Shown: piece by piece, positions 1 through 6,250 of the stretch
Position numbering within the stretch: the stretch's first letter is position 1
How the letters are laid out: the number at the start of each line of letters is the position of its first letter
Program-made: the position numbers and the translations under genes
Assembly (NCBI GenBank): GCA_025925615.1
Contig: JAICLN010000110.1
Coordinates: 1 to 10,750, forward strand
Reading direction: 5' to 3'
DNA length: 10,750 bases
DNA from: Actinomycetospora sp.
GTDB lineage: Bacteria; Actinomycetota; Actinomycetes; Mycobacteriales; Pseudonocardiaceae
The notes under the pieces: model-generated
What the model saw: the letters and a program-made list of their open reading frames with translations, nothing else
Databases searched by the model: none
What the model was told of the DNA's origin: nothing

Positions 1-433
1 CGACGAGGCCGCCCACGGCTACGGCGTCGACCGCGCCCTCGTCGGGGTCGCCGACCAGACCGAGGTCCGCAACGAGACCGAGCCCGGCGGCCGGGTCGTG
101 GTGGACAGCGGGCGGCACGTGATCGGCGGGGAGCACTTCGTGCTGCGGGGCCTCACGCCCGGCCGTCCGCTGACGCTGACGTCGCGGGTCGACGCGCGCG
201 AGCCGGTCACGGACCGGAACAGCTCCGCCGGCGTGGTCGCGGTCGGCGCCGACGGTCACCGGGTCGGGGACTGGGTCTTCGGGACCGCCGACGGTGCGTG
301 GGCGCAGGCGTCGTTCACGATCCCGGCCGCCGAGGTGACCTCCCCGACGCTCGCCGTGACCCTCGGACCCCGCCAGCCCTACCTGGCGCCGTACCCGGAC
401 TACCGCTCGTTCGGCTATTGGGCGTCGCAGTAG
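1..433 (+). CDS. C-terminal part of an unrecognised beta-rich protein
   Basis: The reading frame is open from base 2 to a TAG at 431-433, giving 143 visible residues; the 5' end lies before the window. Codon use is strongly G/C at third positions, as expected for a real gene here. The visible part has no hydrophobic helix. It alternates short hydrophobic and polar stretches (for example VVVDSGRHVIGG, LTLTSRVDA, SPTLAVTLGP) and ends in an aromatic tail (YPDYRSFGYWASQ). This is typical of a beta-sandwich or carbohydrate-binding-like domain on the outside of the cell. I do not recognise the family. It could be the C-terminal extracytoplasmic domain of a membrane glycosyltransferase or of a secreted enzyme, but that is only a guess from its look. 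The stop codon lies inside the left arm of the palindrome at 430-505. Confidence 0.75.
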   Translation, partial: DEAAHGYGVDRALVGVADQTEVRNETEPGGRVVVDSGRHVIGGEHFVLRGLTPGRPLTLTSRVDAREPVTDRNSSAGVVAVGADGHRVGDWVFGTADGAWAQASFTIPAAEVTSPTLAVTLGPRQPYLAPYPDYRSFGYWASQ

Positions 434-505
434 GTGGCCTCCGGCCTCGTGAGTACTTTCCGGGGCTATAACCCCGGAAAGTGCTCACGAGCCGAAGGCA
501 CCTAC
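430..505. repeat. long imperfect palindrome between the partial gene and the ArsR-type gene
   Basis: The core arms at 446-465 and 472-491 pair over 20 bases with one exception, a T opposite G at 454/483 (a G-U pair in RNA), around the 6-base loop CTATAA. Allowing two single-base bulges and one mismatch, pairing continues outward so that GTAGGTG (430-436) matches CACCTAC (499-505). The structure includes the upstream stop codon and the putative -10 hexamer of the next gene. As RNA it would be a strong hairpin and may terminate the upstream transcript, though no U-tract follows. As DNA it could be an operator. It could also be a dispersed palindromic repeat. Confidence 0.85.
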
Positions 506-508
506 CCT
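503..508 (+). promoter_or_regulatory. -10-like hexamer TACCCT of the ArsR-type gene
   Basis: TACCCT fits the actinobacterial TAnnnT pattern and ends 6 bases before the ATG at 515, predicting a leaderless transcript. No Shine-Dalgarno sequence precedes that ATG. The hexamer overlaps the right end of the 430-505 palindrome. Confidence 0.45.
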
Positions 509-514
509 CCGACG

Positions 515-1282
515 ATGGCGGACACCGCGGGCGGGGACGGCGACTTCACGACGCCGGCCGAGCTCATCGGGCACCCGGCGCGCTCGGCGATGCTGCGCGC
601 GCTCGTCGACGGCCGGGCCCTGCCGATGACGATGCTCGCCACCGAGGCCGGGGTGGCCGCGTCCACGGCGAGCGCCCACCTGACCCGGCTCGTCGACGGC
701 GGCCTGCTCGTGAGCCGGGCCCAGGGTCGCCACCGCTACTACGCGCTCGCGTCCCCGCAGGTCGCGCACGCCCTCGAGGCGCTGGCCGCCCTGGGCCCGC
801 CGCGGCCGGTGCGCTCGCTGCGGGCCGGGACCCGCGCCCAGGCCCTGCGCCGGGCCCGCACCTGCTACGACCACCTGGCCGGGCATCTCGGCGTCGCCGT
901 GATGGCGGCGCTGCTCGAGCGGGGCGCCCTCGTCGGCGGCGACGGCCGCCACCACGCCGGCGCCGCCACCCGGGACCGTCTCTCCGCCCCCGGCGCGGAC
1001 CGGGACTACGCGCTCACCGACGACGGCCGCGCGCTCCTCGACCAGCTCGCCGTGACGGTCCCGGCCGGGCGGCGCCGCACGGTCGCGTACTGCGTCGACT
1101 GGACCGAGCAGCGCCACCACCTCGGCGGGGCGGTCGGGGCCGGGCTGCTCACGCGGTTCACCGAGCTCGGGTGGGTGCGCCGCGGGGACCGCCATCCCCG
1201 CGCGGTCGGGATCACCGACGACGGGCGGGCGGGGTTCGCGCGCGTCCTCGGCATCGACACCGACGCGCTCGCCGTCGCCTGA
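515..1282 (+). CDS. ArsR-type winged-helix transcriptional regulator with C-terminal extension
   Basis: A 255-residue predicted DNA-binding protein. The frame is open further upstream, but that part lies inside the palindrome, so I take the ATG at 515. Residues about 14-77 form a winged helix: helix-turn-helix around 38-63 (AGVAASTASAHLTRLVDGGL) and a beta-wing at 64-77 ending in GRHRYYAL. The classical ArsR metal motif ELCVCDL is absent, so metal sensing of the usual kind is not supported. The C-terminal 150 residues are longer than in minimal ArsR proteins and carry Cys117 (in TCYDHLAGHLG) and Cys193 with His201-His202 (in YCVDWTEQRHH), which might bind a ligand or sense oxidation; that is inference. 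It lies 49 bases before a DHA2-type efflux gene on the same strand, so it probably controls that pump and perhaps itself. Confidence 0.9.
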   Translation: MADTAGGDGDFTTPAELIGHPARSAMLRALVDGRALPMTMLATEAGVAASTASAHLTRLVDGGLLVSRAQGRHRYYALASPQVAHALEALAALGPPRPVRSLRAGTRAQALRRARTCYDHLAGHLGVAVMAALLERGALVGGDGRHHAGAATRDRLSAPGADRDYALTDDGRALLDQLAVTVPAGRRRTVAYCVDWTEQRHHLGGAVGAGLLTRFTELGWVRRGDRHPRAVGITDDGRAGFARVLGIDTDALAVA

Positions 1283-1288
1283 CGTCCA

Positions 1289-1310
1289 CGTTTCGCACGG
1301 GGACGAAGCG
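1289..1310. promoter_or_regulatory. possible operator upstream of the antiporter
   Basis: CGTTTCG (1289-1295) and CGAAGCG (1304-1310) form an inverted repeat with one mismatch and an 8-base spacer. It sits just upstream of the -10 hexamer at 1320, where a repressor would block RNA polymerase. The preceding ArsR-type gene is the natural candidate binder. The arms are short, so chance is possible. Confidence 0.25.
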
Positions 1311-1319
1311 GTCCGCTCC

Positions 1320-1325
1320 TAGCGT
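1320..1325 (+). promoter_or_regulatory. -10-like hexamer TAGCGT of the DHA2 antiporter gene
   Basis: TAGCGT ends 6 bases before the ATG at 1332, predicting a leaderless transcript. There is no Shine-Dalgarno sequence before the ATG. The same hexamer precedes mscL and the second MFS gene in this window. Confidence 0.5.
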
Positions 1326-1331
1326 GGCCCG

Positions 1332-2753
1332 ATGACCCGGACGCGCACCGCCCTGCTCGCCACGATGTGCGTGGGCATGTTCCTCGTGCAGCTCGACGTC
1401 ACCGTCGTCAACGTCGCCCTGCCCGACATCCGCACCGGCCTCGGCACCTCGCTCGCCGGCCAGCAGTGGGTGGTCGACGCGTACGCGGTCGTCCTCGCCG
1501 GGCTGCTGCTCGTCGGCGGCGCGCTCGGCGACCGCTTCGGTCACCGCCGGGTCGTGCTCACCGGGCTCGTCCTGTTCGGGGCGGCCTCCCTGGCCTGCGG
1601 GGCCGCGCCGTCCGCGGCGGTGCTCATCGGCGGGCGCGCGGTCCAGGGCCTCGGGGCCGCGCTGCTGCTGCCCGGGACGCTCGCCGTCGTCACCCGGGCC
1701 TTCCCGCAGCGGGCGGAGCAGCCCCGGGCCGTCGGGATCTGGGCCGGGGTCTCGGCGCTGGCGCTCCCGGCCGGACCGGTACTCGGCGGCGCGCTGGTGT
1801 CGGGCCCGGGCTGGCGCTGGGTGTTCCTGGTCAACCTGCCGATCGTGCTGGCGGCCGTGCCCGCCACCCTCGTCGTCGTCGGGCGGGACCGCCCGACCGC
1901 CGGGCGCCGCCTGGACCAGCCCGGGGCGGGCCTGGCTGCGCTGGCCCTCGCCGCCGCCGTCCTCGCCGTGATCGATCTCGGGCGGGGCGCCGGCGACCCG
2001 CGGGTGTGGGTCCCGGCCGCCGTGGCGGTGGTCGCCGTCGCGGGCTTCGTCGTCCGGGAGCGGCGCGCGAGGGCACCCATGATCCCGCCGGAGCTGTGGC
2101 GGGTCCCCGCCTTCGTCGGCGCCAACCTCGTCGCGGCGGCGATGAACCTCGTCGGGATCGGCGTGGTGTTCGTCGCGACGCTGTACCTGCAGACCGTCCA
2201 GGGACACCCGGCCGCCGTCGCCGGGGCGATGCTGCTGCCGCTGTTCGTCCCGCTCGCGGTGCTCGCGCCGATCACCGGACGCATCGTCGGCCGCGTCGGA
2301 TCCCGCCCCCCGATGACGGCGGGTCTGGTGCTGGGAATCCTCGGCTGTCTGGCCCTGGGCGGGCTGCGCCCGGAGAGCGGCTACGGGCGGCTGCTGCCGG
2401 TCCTGCTCGGCCTCGGCGTCGGGATGGGACTCCTGACGGCCGCCGTGGTCGCCGCGGCGGTGGGCGCGGTGGACCCCGAGCGGGCCGGGCTGGCGAGCGG
2501 GGTCAACAACACCGCACGGCAGAGCGCCGGCGCGATCGCCGTGGCGCTGTTCGGTGTCCTGGCGGGCTCCCCCACCGACGCCGAGCGCTTCACCGACGGG
2601 CTGCACCGCATCGGGGTGCTGGGCGCGGTGGTCTGGGCGCTCGCGCTGGTGCTGACCCTGGCGACGCTCAGCGTTCCTGGTGCGGGATCCGGCCCGCGGT
2701 CCCGCCGTCGTCGCCGCGTCCACCCGGACGGCGGGTCTGCGCCTGCTCCTTGA
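1332..2753 (+). CDS. DHA2-type MFS drug/proton antiporter (EmrB/QacA family)
   Basis: A 473-residue inner-membrane protein with about 14 predicted transmembrane helices. Family motifs are visible: D1 in helix 1 (LDVTVVNVALPDI, 21-33), motif A between helices 2 and 3 (GALGDRFGHRRV, 63-74), antiporter motif C in helix 5 (ALALPAGPVLGGALV, 142-156), and WRWVFLVNLP (161-170). These mark proton-driven export of hydrophobic compounds; the substrate cannot be read from sequence. It follows an ArsR-type gene by 49 bases and has its own putative promoter. The last helix ends near residue 447. The final 26 residues after it are Arg/Pro/Gly-rich with poor codon use (10 of 26 codons end in A or T) and lie antisense to the 3' end of mscL. 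The native stop was therefore probably lost and the frame runs on to a TGA at 2751-2753. Confidence 0.93.
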   Translation: MTRTRTALLATMCVGMFLVQLDVTVVNVALPDIRTGLGTSLAGQQWVVDAYAVVLAGLLLVGGALGDRFGHRRVVLTGLVLFGAASLACGAAPSAAVLIGGRAVQGLGAALLLPGTLAVVTRAFPQRAEQPRAVGIWAGVSALALPAGPVLGGALVSGPGWRWVFLVNLPIVLAAVPATLVVVGRDRPTAGRRLDQPGAGLAALALAAAVLAVIDLGRGAGDPRVWVPAAVAVVAVAGFVVRERRARAPMIPPELWRVPAFVGANLVAAAMNLVGIGVVFVATLYLQTVQGHPAAVAGAMLLPLFVPLAVLAPITGRIVGRVGSRPPMTAGLVLGILGCLALGGLRPESGYGRLLPVLLGLGVGMGLLTAAVVAAAVGAVDPERAGLASGVNNTARQSAGAIAVALFGVLAGSPTDAERFTDGLHRIGVLGAVVWALALVLTLATLSVPGAGSGPRSRRRRRVHPDGGSAPAP

Positions 2754-3114
2754 GGAGGTCGCGGATCTCGGTGAGGAGCTCGACCTCGGTCGACTCGGCC
2801 GGACCGGCCTCCTCGCCGCGCTTGCGCCGCTCGGAGACGACCTTCAGCGGGTAGACGACGAGGAAGTAGATCACCCAGGCGGTGAGTACGAAGGTGATGA
2901 CGGCGTTGATGAACGAGGCGTAGTCGAACACCACGCCGTTGACCAGGAACGAGCCCGCGAACTCCCCGCCGCCGGCGATCAGCTGGATCAGGGGCTTGAG
3001 GAAGGCGCCCGTGAAGGCCGTGACGACCGCGGTGAATGCCGCACCGATGACGACGGCGACGGCGAGGTCGACCACGTTGCCCCGGAGCACGAAGTCCTTG
3101 AAGCCCTTCAGCAC
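2668..3114 (-). CDS. mscL: large-conductance mechanosensitive channel MscL
   Basis: A 148-residue inner-membrane channel that opens under membrane tension and releases solutes during hypo-osmotic shock, acting as a homopentamer. The N-terminus MLKGFKDFVLRGNVVDLAVA is the MscL amphipathic helix and start of the pore helix, very close to the Mycobacterium tuberculosis protein (151 residues). Helix 1 spans about 15-45, the periplasmic loop about 46-66, helix 2 about 67-92 (ending YFLVVYPLKVV), then a basic cluster ERRKRG and the cytoplasmic bundle helix (VELLTEIRDLLKEQ, 111-124). It starts with GTG, supported by GAGGAGAGG 7 bases upstream. The hydrophilic last 27 residues overlap the antiporter gene on the opposite strand, but codon use is normal in the mscL frame there. 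Confidence 0.97.
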   Translation of the reverse strand: MLKGFKDFVLRGNVVDLAVAVVIGAAFTAVVTAFTGAFLKPLIQLIAGGGEFAGSFLVNGVVFDYASFINAVITFVLTAWVIYFLVVYPLKVVSERRKRGEEAGPAESTEVELLTEIRDLLKEQAQTRRPGGRGDDGGTAGRIPHQER

Positions 3115-3148
3115 CGCCGTACCTCTCCTCGCTCACCCGACCGGCCGT

Positions 3149-3154
3149 ACGCTA
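3149..3154 (-). promoter_or_regulatory. -10-like hexamer TAGCGT of mscL
   Basis: On the minus strand TAGCGT lies 34 bases before the GTG start. This leaves a short leader that contains the Shine-Dalgarno sequence GAGGAGAGG. It differs from the other promoters here, which lie directly at the start codon. Confidence 0.45.
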
Positions 3155-3169
3155 GACCGCCCCGCACAC

Positions 3170-3221
3170 GACGACGCGCCCGCCACGCCGTGGGGGGAGC
3201 TGGCGTGCCGGGCGCGTCGTC
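3170..3221 (-). terminator. strong stem-loop terminator of the small secreted protein gene
   Basis: Arms at 3170-3189 and 3202-3221 pair over 20 bases with one mismatch, around a 12-base loop. It lies 26 bases downstream of the secreted-protein stop codon (minus strand) and just upstream of the mscL promoter, so it would insulate mscL from that gene. No U-tract follows, as is common for actinobacterial terminators. Confidence 0.75.
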
Positions 3222-3247
3222 GAGAGGGGTGCGCGGGACCCCGGTCC

Positions 3248-3562
3248 TCAGTTCGAGGCGGAGATCGGGTTGTGGCAGGACTTGGCGTTGGCCGCCGAGT
3301 TGCCCTTCTCCGCCTTCGAGAGCAGCGGGATGGCGCCCGCGATGTCCTGCACCGGGACCTGCACGCCGAGCGCGTTCACCGGGACGTCGTTGTTGCAGGC
3401 GTCGAGCGAGGTGTTCGGCGCGAAGTCGCTCGAGTTGATGAGCCCCTTCTGCACCGTCGTGCCGCCGTCCTCGTGGGCGAAGGCGGCACCGGTCGTGCTC
3501 GCCAGGCCGGCGCCGATCAGCGTCGTCGCCAGCACGGCCTTGCGGAAAACTCCCACGATCAT
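3248..3562 (-). CDS. small secreted two-cysteine protein, chaplin-like in style
   Basis: A 104-residue precursor with a clear Sec signal peptide: basic FRK (6-8), hydrophobic core (VLATTLIGAGL), and AFA before a predicted cut after residue 29. The mature part of about 75 residues has exactly two cysteines (56 and 96), probably disulphide-bonded, with Asn- and Val-rich stretches such as ACNNDVPVNALGVQVPV. This resembles the style of chaplins and related small surface proteins of actinobacteria, but I cannot confirm membership; the role at the cell surface is inferred. The ATG at 3562 has GAGAGG only 2 bases before it. The GTG two codons later (3556) has it 8 bases away, so translation may begin there. 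It is monocistronic: gene-free DNA upstream and a strong terminator downstream. Confidence 0.85.
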   Translation of the reverse strand: MIVGVFRKAVLATTLIGAGLASTTGAAFAHEDGGTTVQKGLINSSDFAPNTSLDACNNDVPVNALGVQVPVQDIAGAIPLLSKAEKGNSAANAKSCHNPISASN

Positions 3563-3914
3563 GTCCTCTCGATCAGGTCTTCGGGGCGACCGGTCGATCG
3601 CGTGGCGGAACGTAATCAGAACTCACGCCACGTGTCCGACAAGGGGTCCACGATCCGGCGCGACAGGTCGTCACCCGACGGGGGTCGCCATCCGCCGCCG
3701 TGATCCGTCCCCGGATCACATTTACGTCACGGTAAAGCGACACTCTCCACGACGGATCACTCACGAGAGATCACAGAACCGTCACGCTGCGCTGCCCGTA
3801 CGACGGCGCCGTCCGACCTCCGATGCGCCGGGAGGATGACGGGACGCGCCCAGTGGTCGCGGCGTGTGTCGCGCCGGGTCTCGCCGGGGCCGGGGACCCG
3901 ATAGCGTCCGGCCC
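3563..3914. promoter_or_regulatory. gene-free divergent promoter region
   Basis: These 352 bases separate the secreted-protein gene from the second MFS gene, which diverge. I see no credible ORF. The stretch 3700-3775 is locally less GC-rich. It holds a perfect inverted repeat GTGATCCG (3700-3707) / CGGATCAC (3712-3719) with loop TCCC, another inverted repeat TTTAC (3721-3725) / GTAAA (3732-3736), and further GATCAC copies at 3755-3760 and 3769-3774. On the minus strand, TACCGT (3729-3734) and TACGTT (3609-3614) are -10 candidates for the secreted-protein gene. The first would give a 5' leader of about 160 bases. I could not match that leader to a known riboswitch. Confidence 0.5.
3902..3907 (+). 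promoter_or_regulatory. -10-like hexamer TAGCGT of the Atg22-like MFS gene
   Basis: TAGCGT ends 7 bases before the GTG at 3915, predicting a leaderless transcript. It also excludes the longer open frame from 3864, which would start upstream of the promoter. Confidence 0.5.
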
Positions 3915-5267
3915 GTGACCACGGAGCAGGCCCCCGGTCCGCCGCGCACGCTGGGTCCGCTCGTCGCCTGGGCGGCCTGGGACTGGGGTTCCGCCGCCTT
4001 CAACGCCGTCATCACGACGTTCGTCTTCACCGTCTACCTGACCTCGGGCGTCGCCGCCGACGAGGCCTCCGGGTCGTCGGCACTCGCGAACACCATCGCG
4101 ATCGCCGGCGTGCTCGTCGCGCTCACCGCACCGGTGTACGGACAGCGCAGTGATGCCTCCGGCGCCGAGCAGGGCCGGCAACGACGCCTCGCCCTGCTCA
4201 CCGCGGTGATCGTCGCGGCCACCGCGCTGATGTTCTTCGTGCAGGGCTCGCCGTCGTACCTGCTGCTGGGACTGGTCCTGCTCGGGATCGGCACCTTCGC
4301 CTACGAGCTCGCGCAGGTCGAGTACAACGCGATGATCTACCGGCTCGCGCCGCCCGGGCGGACGGGCTGGGTGTCCGGCGTCGGGTGGTCGGCGGGCTAC
4401 CTCGGCGGGATCGTGCTGCTCATCGGCTGCCTGCTGCTGTTCATCGCGCCGATCGGGGCCATCACGTTCGCGTCCCCGGACATGGGCCCGCGGGTGATCG
4501 CGCTGGTCTGCGCGGCGTGGTTCGCGGTCTGGGCGATCCCAGTACTGTTCCTGCGCTTCCCCTACCCCGCGCCCCCCGGCGACACCGAGGCCGCGCAGGT
4601 CGGGTGGTTCGGTTCCTACGCGCTGCTGGTGCGGCGCCTCGTGGAGCTCGGCCGCACCGACCGGAACCTGCTCGGCTTCCTCGTCGCGAGCGCGATCTAC
4701 CGCGACGGGCTCACCGCGGTGTTCACCTTCGGCGGTGTGCTGGCCGCGGGCACCTTCGGGCTGAGCCAGACCGAGGTCATCTTCTTCGCGATCGCGGCCA
4801 ACGTGGTCTCGGCCCTCGGGGCCGTCGTGGGCGGCATGCTCGACGACCGGGTCGGGCCGAAGCGCGTCATCATCGTCGCGCTGATCGCGCTCGTCATCGT
4901 CGCGGGCGCGCTGCTCCCGGCGTCGGGCACGTCGGCGTTCTGGATCGGCGGGCTGTTCCTGTCGCTCTTCGTCGGACCCGCCCAGGCGTGCTCGCGCAGC
5001 TACCTCGCCCGCCTCGTCCCGCCGGGGCGCGAGGGTGAGCTCTTCGGGCTCTACGCGACGACGGGTCGCGCGGTCAGCTTCCTCGCGCCGGCGCTGTTCA
5101 GCCTGTTCATCACGATCTTCGGCGAGCAGCGCTGGGGCATCGCGGGGATCGGGATCGTGCTGCTGATCGGCCTCGGCGCGCTGCTGCCGGTGCGTGGGAT
5201 ACCCGGGCGCGTGGGCGCCGGGGCCGCGGCGGGCGGGACGGAGACGACCTCGGCGGCGGGGGTCTGA
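3915..5267 (+). CDS. Atg22/UMF1-like MFS transporter
   Basis: A 450-residue polytopic membrane protein. I choose the GTG at 3915 because a -10 hexamer sits just before it; the frame is open to 3864, but that part has no promoter or ribosome site. The N-terminal WAAWDWGSAAFNAVITTFVF (19-38), the glycine-rich APVYGQRSDASGAEQGRQRR loop (72-91) and YNAMIYRLAPPGRTGWVSGV (137-156) are the pattern of the UMF1/Atg22-like branch of the major facilitator superfamily. About 12 helices are expected. Vacuolar Atg22 proteins export amino acids; the bacterial members' substrates are mostly unknown, so none is assigned. The C-terminus ends in a Gly/Ala-rich tail. It diverges from the secreted-protein gene and converges on the YggT-like gene, so it is probably transcribed alone. 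Confidence 0.92.
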   Translation: MTTEQAPGPPRTLGPLVAWAAWDWGSAAFNAVITTFVFTVYLTSGVAADEASGSSALANTIAIAGVLVALTAPVYGQRSDASGAEQGRQRRLALLTAVIVAATALMFFVQGSPSYLLLGLVLLGIGTFAYELAQVEYNAMIYRLAPPGRTGWVSGVGWSAGYLGGIVLLIGCLLLFIAPIGAITFASPDMGPRVIALVCAAWFAVWAIPVLFLRFPYPAPPGDTEAAQVGWFGSYALLVRRLVELGRTDRNLLGFLVASAIYRDGLTAVFTFGGVLAAGTFGLSQTEVIFFAIAANVVSALGAVVGGMLDDRVGPKRVIIVALIALVIVAGALLPASGTSAFWIGGLFLSLFVGPAQACSRSYLARLVPPGREGELFGLYATTGRAVSFLAPALFSLFITIFGEQRWGIAGIGIVLLIGLGALLPVRGIPGRVGAGAAAGGTETTSAAGV

Positions 5268-5285
5268 GCGCCCTGTCGAGGACGA

Positions 5286-5353
5286 CCGCCGACGAGGGGC
5301 ACGCCAGGCAGACCCGAGCCCATCCCGGCGTGCCTCACGTACCCCTGATCACC
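5286..5353. repeat. 68-bp hairpin unit, copy 1 (likely bidirectional terminator)
   Basis: This unit is repeated 95 bases on with one difference (C5324 versus T5419). Within it GGCACGCC (5298-5305) pairs with GGCGTGCC (5327-5334) across a 21-base loop. A second, imperfect pairing of AGGGG with CCCCT flanks it. It sits 19 bases after an MFS stop in a convergent gap, a terminator's place. Confidence 0.8.
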
Positions 5354-5380
5354 CGCGGGCCTGGGCCCCGCGCCGACGCG

Positions 5381-5448
5381 CCGCCGACGAGGGGCACGCC
5401 AGGCAGACCCGAGCCCATTCCGGCGTGCCTCACGTACCCCTGATCACC
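5381..5448. repeat. 68-bp hairpin unit, copy 2 (likely bidirectional terminator)
   Basis: Second copy of the unit at 5286-5353, identical in 67 of 68 positions, separated from it by 27 bases of unrelated GC-rich spacer. The internal arms are at 5393-5400 and 5422-5429. It lies 19 bases beyond the stop codon of the minus-strand membrane-protein gene, so each convergent gene has one hairpin at a near-equal distance. Confidence 0.8.
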
Positions 5449-5466
5449 GCGACCGGGGCCCGCCCA

Positions 5467-6111
5467 TCACTTGACGCGGGCGGCGAGGTAGCGGATCAGG
5501 CGCGAGAGCAGTTCGCCGACGAACGCCCAGAACACCGCGGCGATCAGCGAGTTCACGATCACCATGACGGTCGGGTCGGCGGGCACGAAGAGGTCCCGGA
5601 ACCCGAGGATCACGATGTCCGCGACCGCCCCGACGAACTGCGCGACGCCGTTGGCCGGGTTCACCCCGACGAGCACCAGCACCACGTTGACGATGAGCAC
5701 CAGCGCGAACAGCAGCGCCAGCGTGCGCACGACCGTGGCCAGCACGTTCCCGGTGCGCCACGCGAGCTCGCCGATGTCGACGGACCGGTGACGGGCGCTG
5801 CCGGTGTGCTCCGGCTCCGCCCAGGAGGTGTCTCCCTGGCCGCGGGCCGGGGACTCGTGGCGCTCGGTGGGGGCGTCGGCGGCCGCGGCCTCCTGGGTCG
5901 GCTGCTCGGACTTCTGCTCGGACTTCTCGGTCTGCTTCTCCGCCGACGCCTCGGACTGCTCGGTCTTCTGCTCCGAGCCCGCCGACTCCTCGGACGAGCC
6001 CGACTCCCCGGACGCCGCGTGCTTCCCGGCGCTCTCCTCCGTCGGGGACCCCTGACCCGACTCGTCGTCGCCGGTCGAGTCCGTCTTCTCCTCGGTCCCC
6101 TGCTGCGCCAT
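5467..6111 (-). CDS. YggT-like small membrane protein with charged N-terminal tail
   Basis: A 214-residue protein; the frame is open further upstream, but the added Arg-rich residues look non-coding, so I take the ATG at 6111. Residues 1-110 are low-complexity, rich in Glu, Ser, Gln and Lys (for example EKQTEKSEQKSEQ, 58-70), and should be disordered. The rest has a hydrophobic helix at about 124-150, a second weaker segment about 153-176, and a third about 181-206. The stretch FRDLFVPADPTVMVIVNSLI (171-190) resembles YggT-type and related actinobacterial membrane proteins. Function is unknown; a link to the division or cell-wall machinery is only suggested by YggT neighbours in other bacteria. 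It is monocistronic, convergent with the MFS gene, with a weak -10-like CATCAT 6 bases before the ATG. Confidence 0.85.
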   Translation of the reverse strand: MAQQGTEEKTDSTGDDESGQGSPTEESAGKHAASGESGSSEESAGSEQKTEQSEASAEKQTEKSEQKSEQPTQEAAAADAPTERHESPARGQGDTSWAEPEHTGSARHRSVDIGELAWRTGNVLATVVRTLALLFALVLIVNVVLVLVGVNPANGVAQFVGAVADIVILGFRDLFVPADPTVMVIVNSLIAAVFWAFVGELLSRLIRYLAARVK

Positions 6112-6117
6112 GCGCCG

Positions 6118-6123
6118 ATGATG
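6118..6123 (-). promoter_or_regulatory. weak -10-like hexamer CATCAT of the YggT-like gene
   Basis: On the minus strand CATCAT ends 6 bases before the ATG at 6111. It keeps the key A and final T of TAnnnT but not the first T. The spacing matches the other leaderless-type starts in this window. Confidence 0.3.
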
Positions 6124-6250
6124 ACACCGCCGTCTGCGGCGCCGTGACCGGGTGCGTTCGCCCGTGGACAAATGCGTTGAGACCCACCCGGGATGTCGGC
6201 CACGGTGACGCGAGCGTGAGGACCCGTCGAGCAGCCGTGGGGAGGCCGCC

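Noticed and set aside
434..514. N-terminal extension of the ArsR-type protein from GTG at 434
   Set aside because: The added 27 codons are encoded by the palindrome, have no ribosome-binding site and precede the putative -10 hexamer; ATG at 515 fits better.
1212..2723. A 503-codon minus-strand frame antisense to the DHA2 antiporter
   Set aside because: Composition is low-complexity Arg, Gly, Asp and His with no family motifs, and the opposite strand carries a clear MFS protein.
3563..3722. c-di-AMP (ydaO-type) riboswitch before the small secreted protein gene
   Set aside because: The leader length would allow it, but I could not recognise the conserved core by eye, so no riboswitch is called.
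5286..5448. CRISPR array or phage attachment duplication
   Set aside because: Only two 68-bp units with internal hairpins and one spacer, no cas genes, integrase or tRNA nearby.
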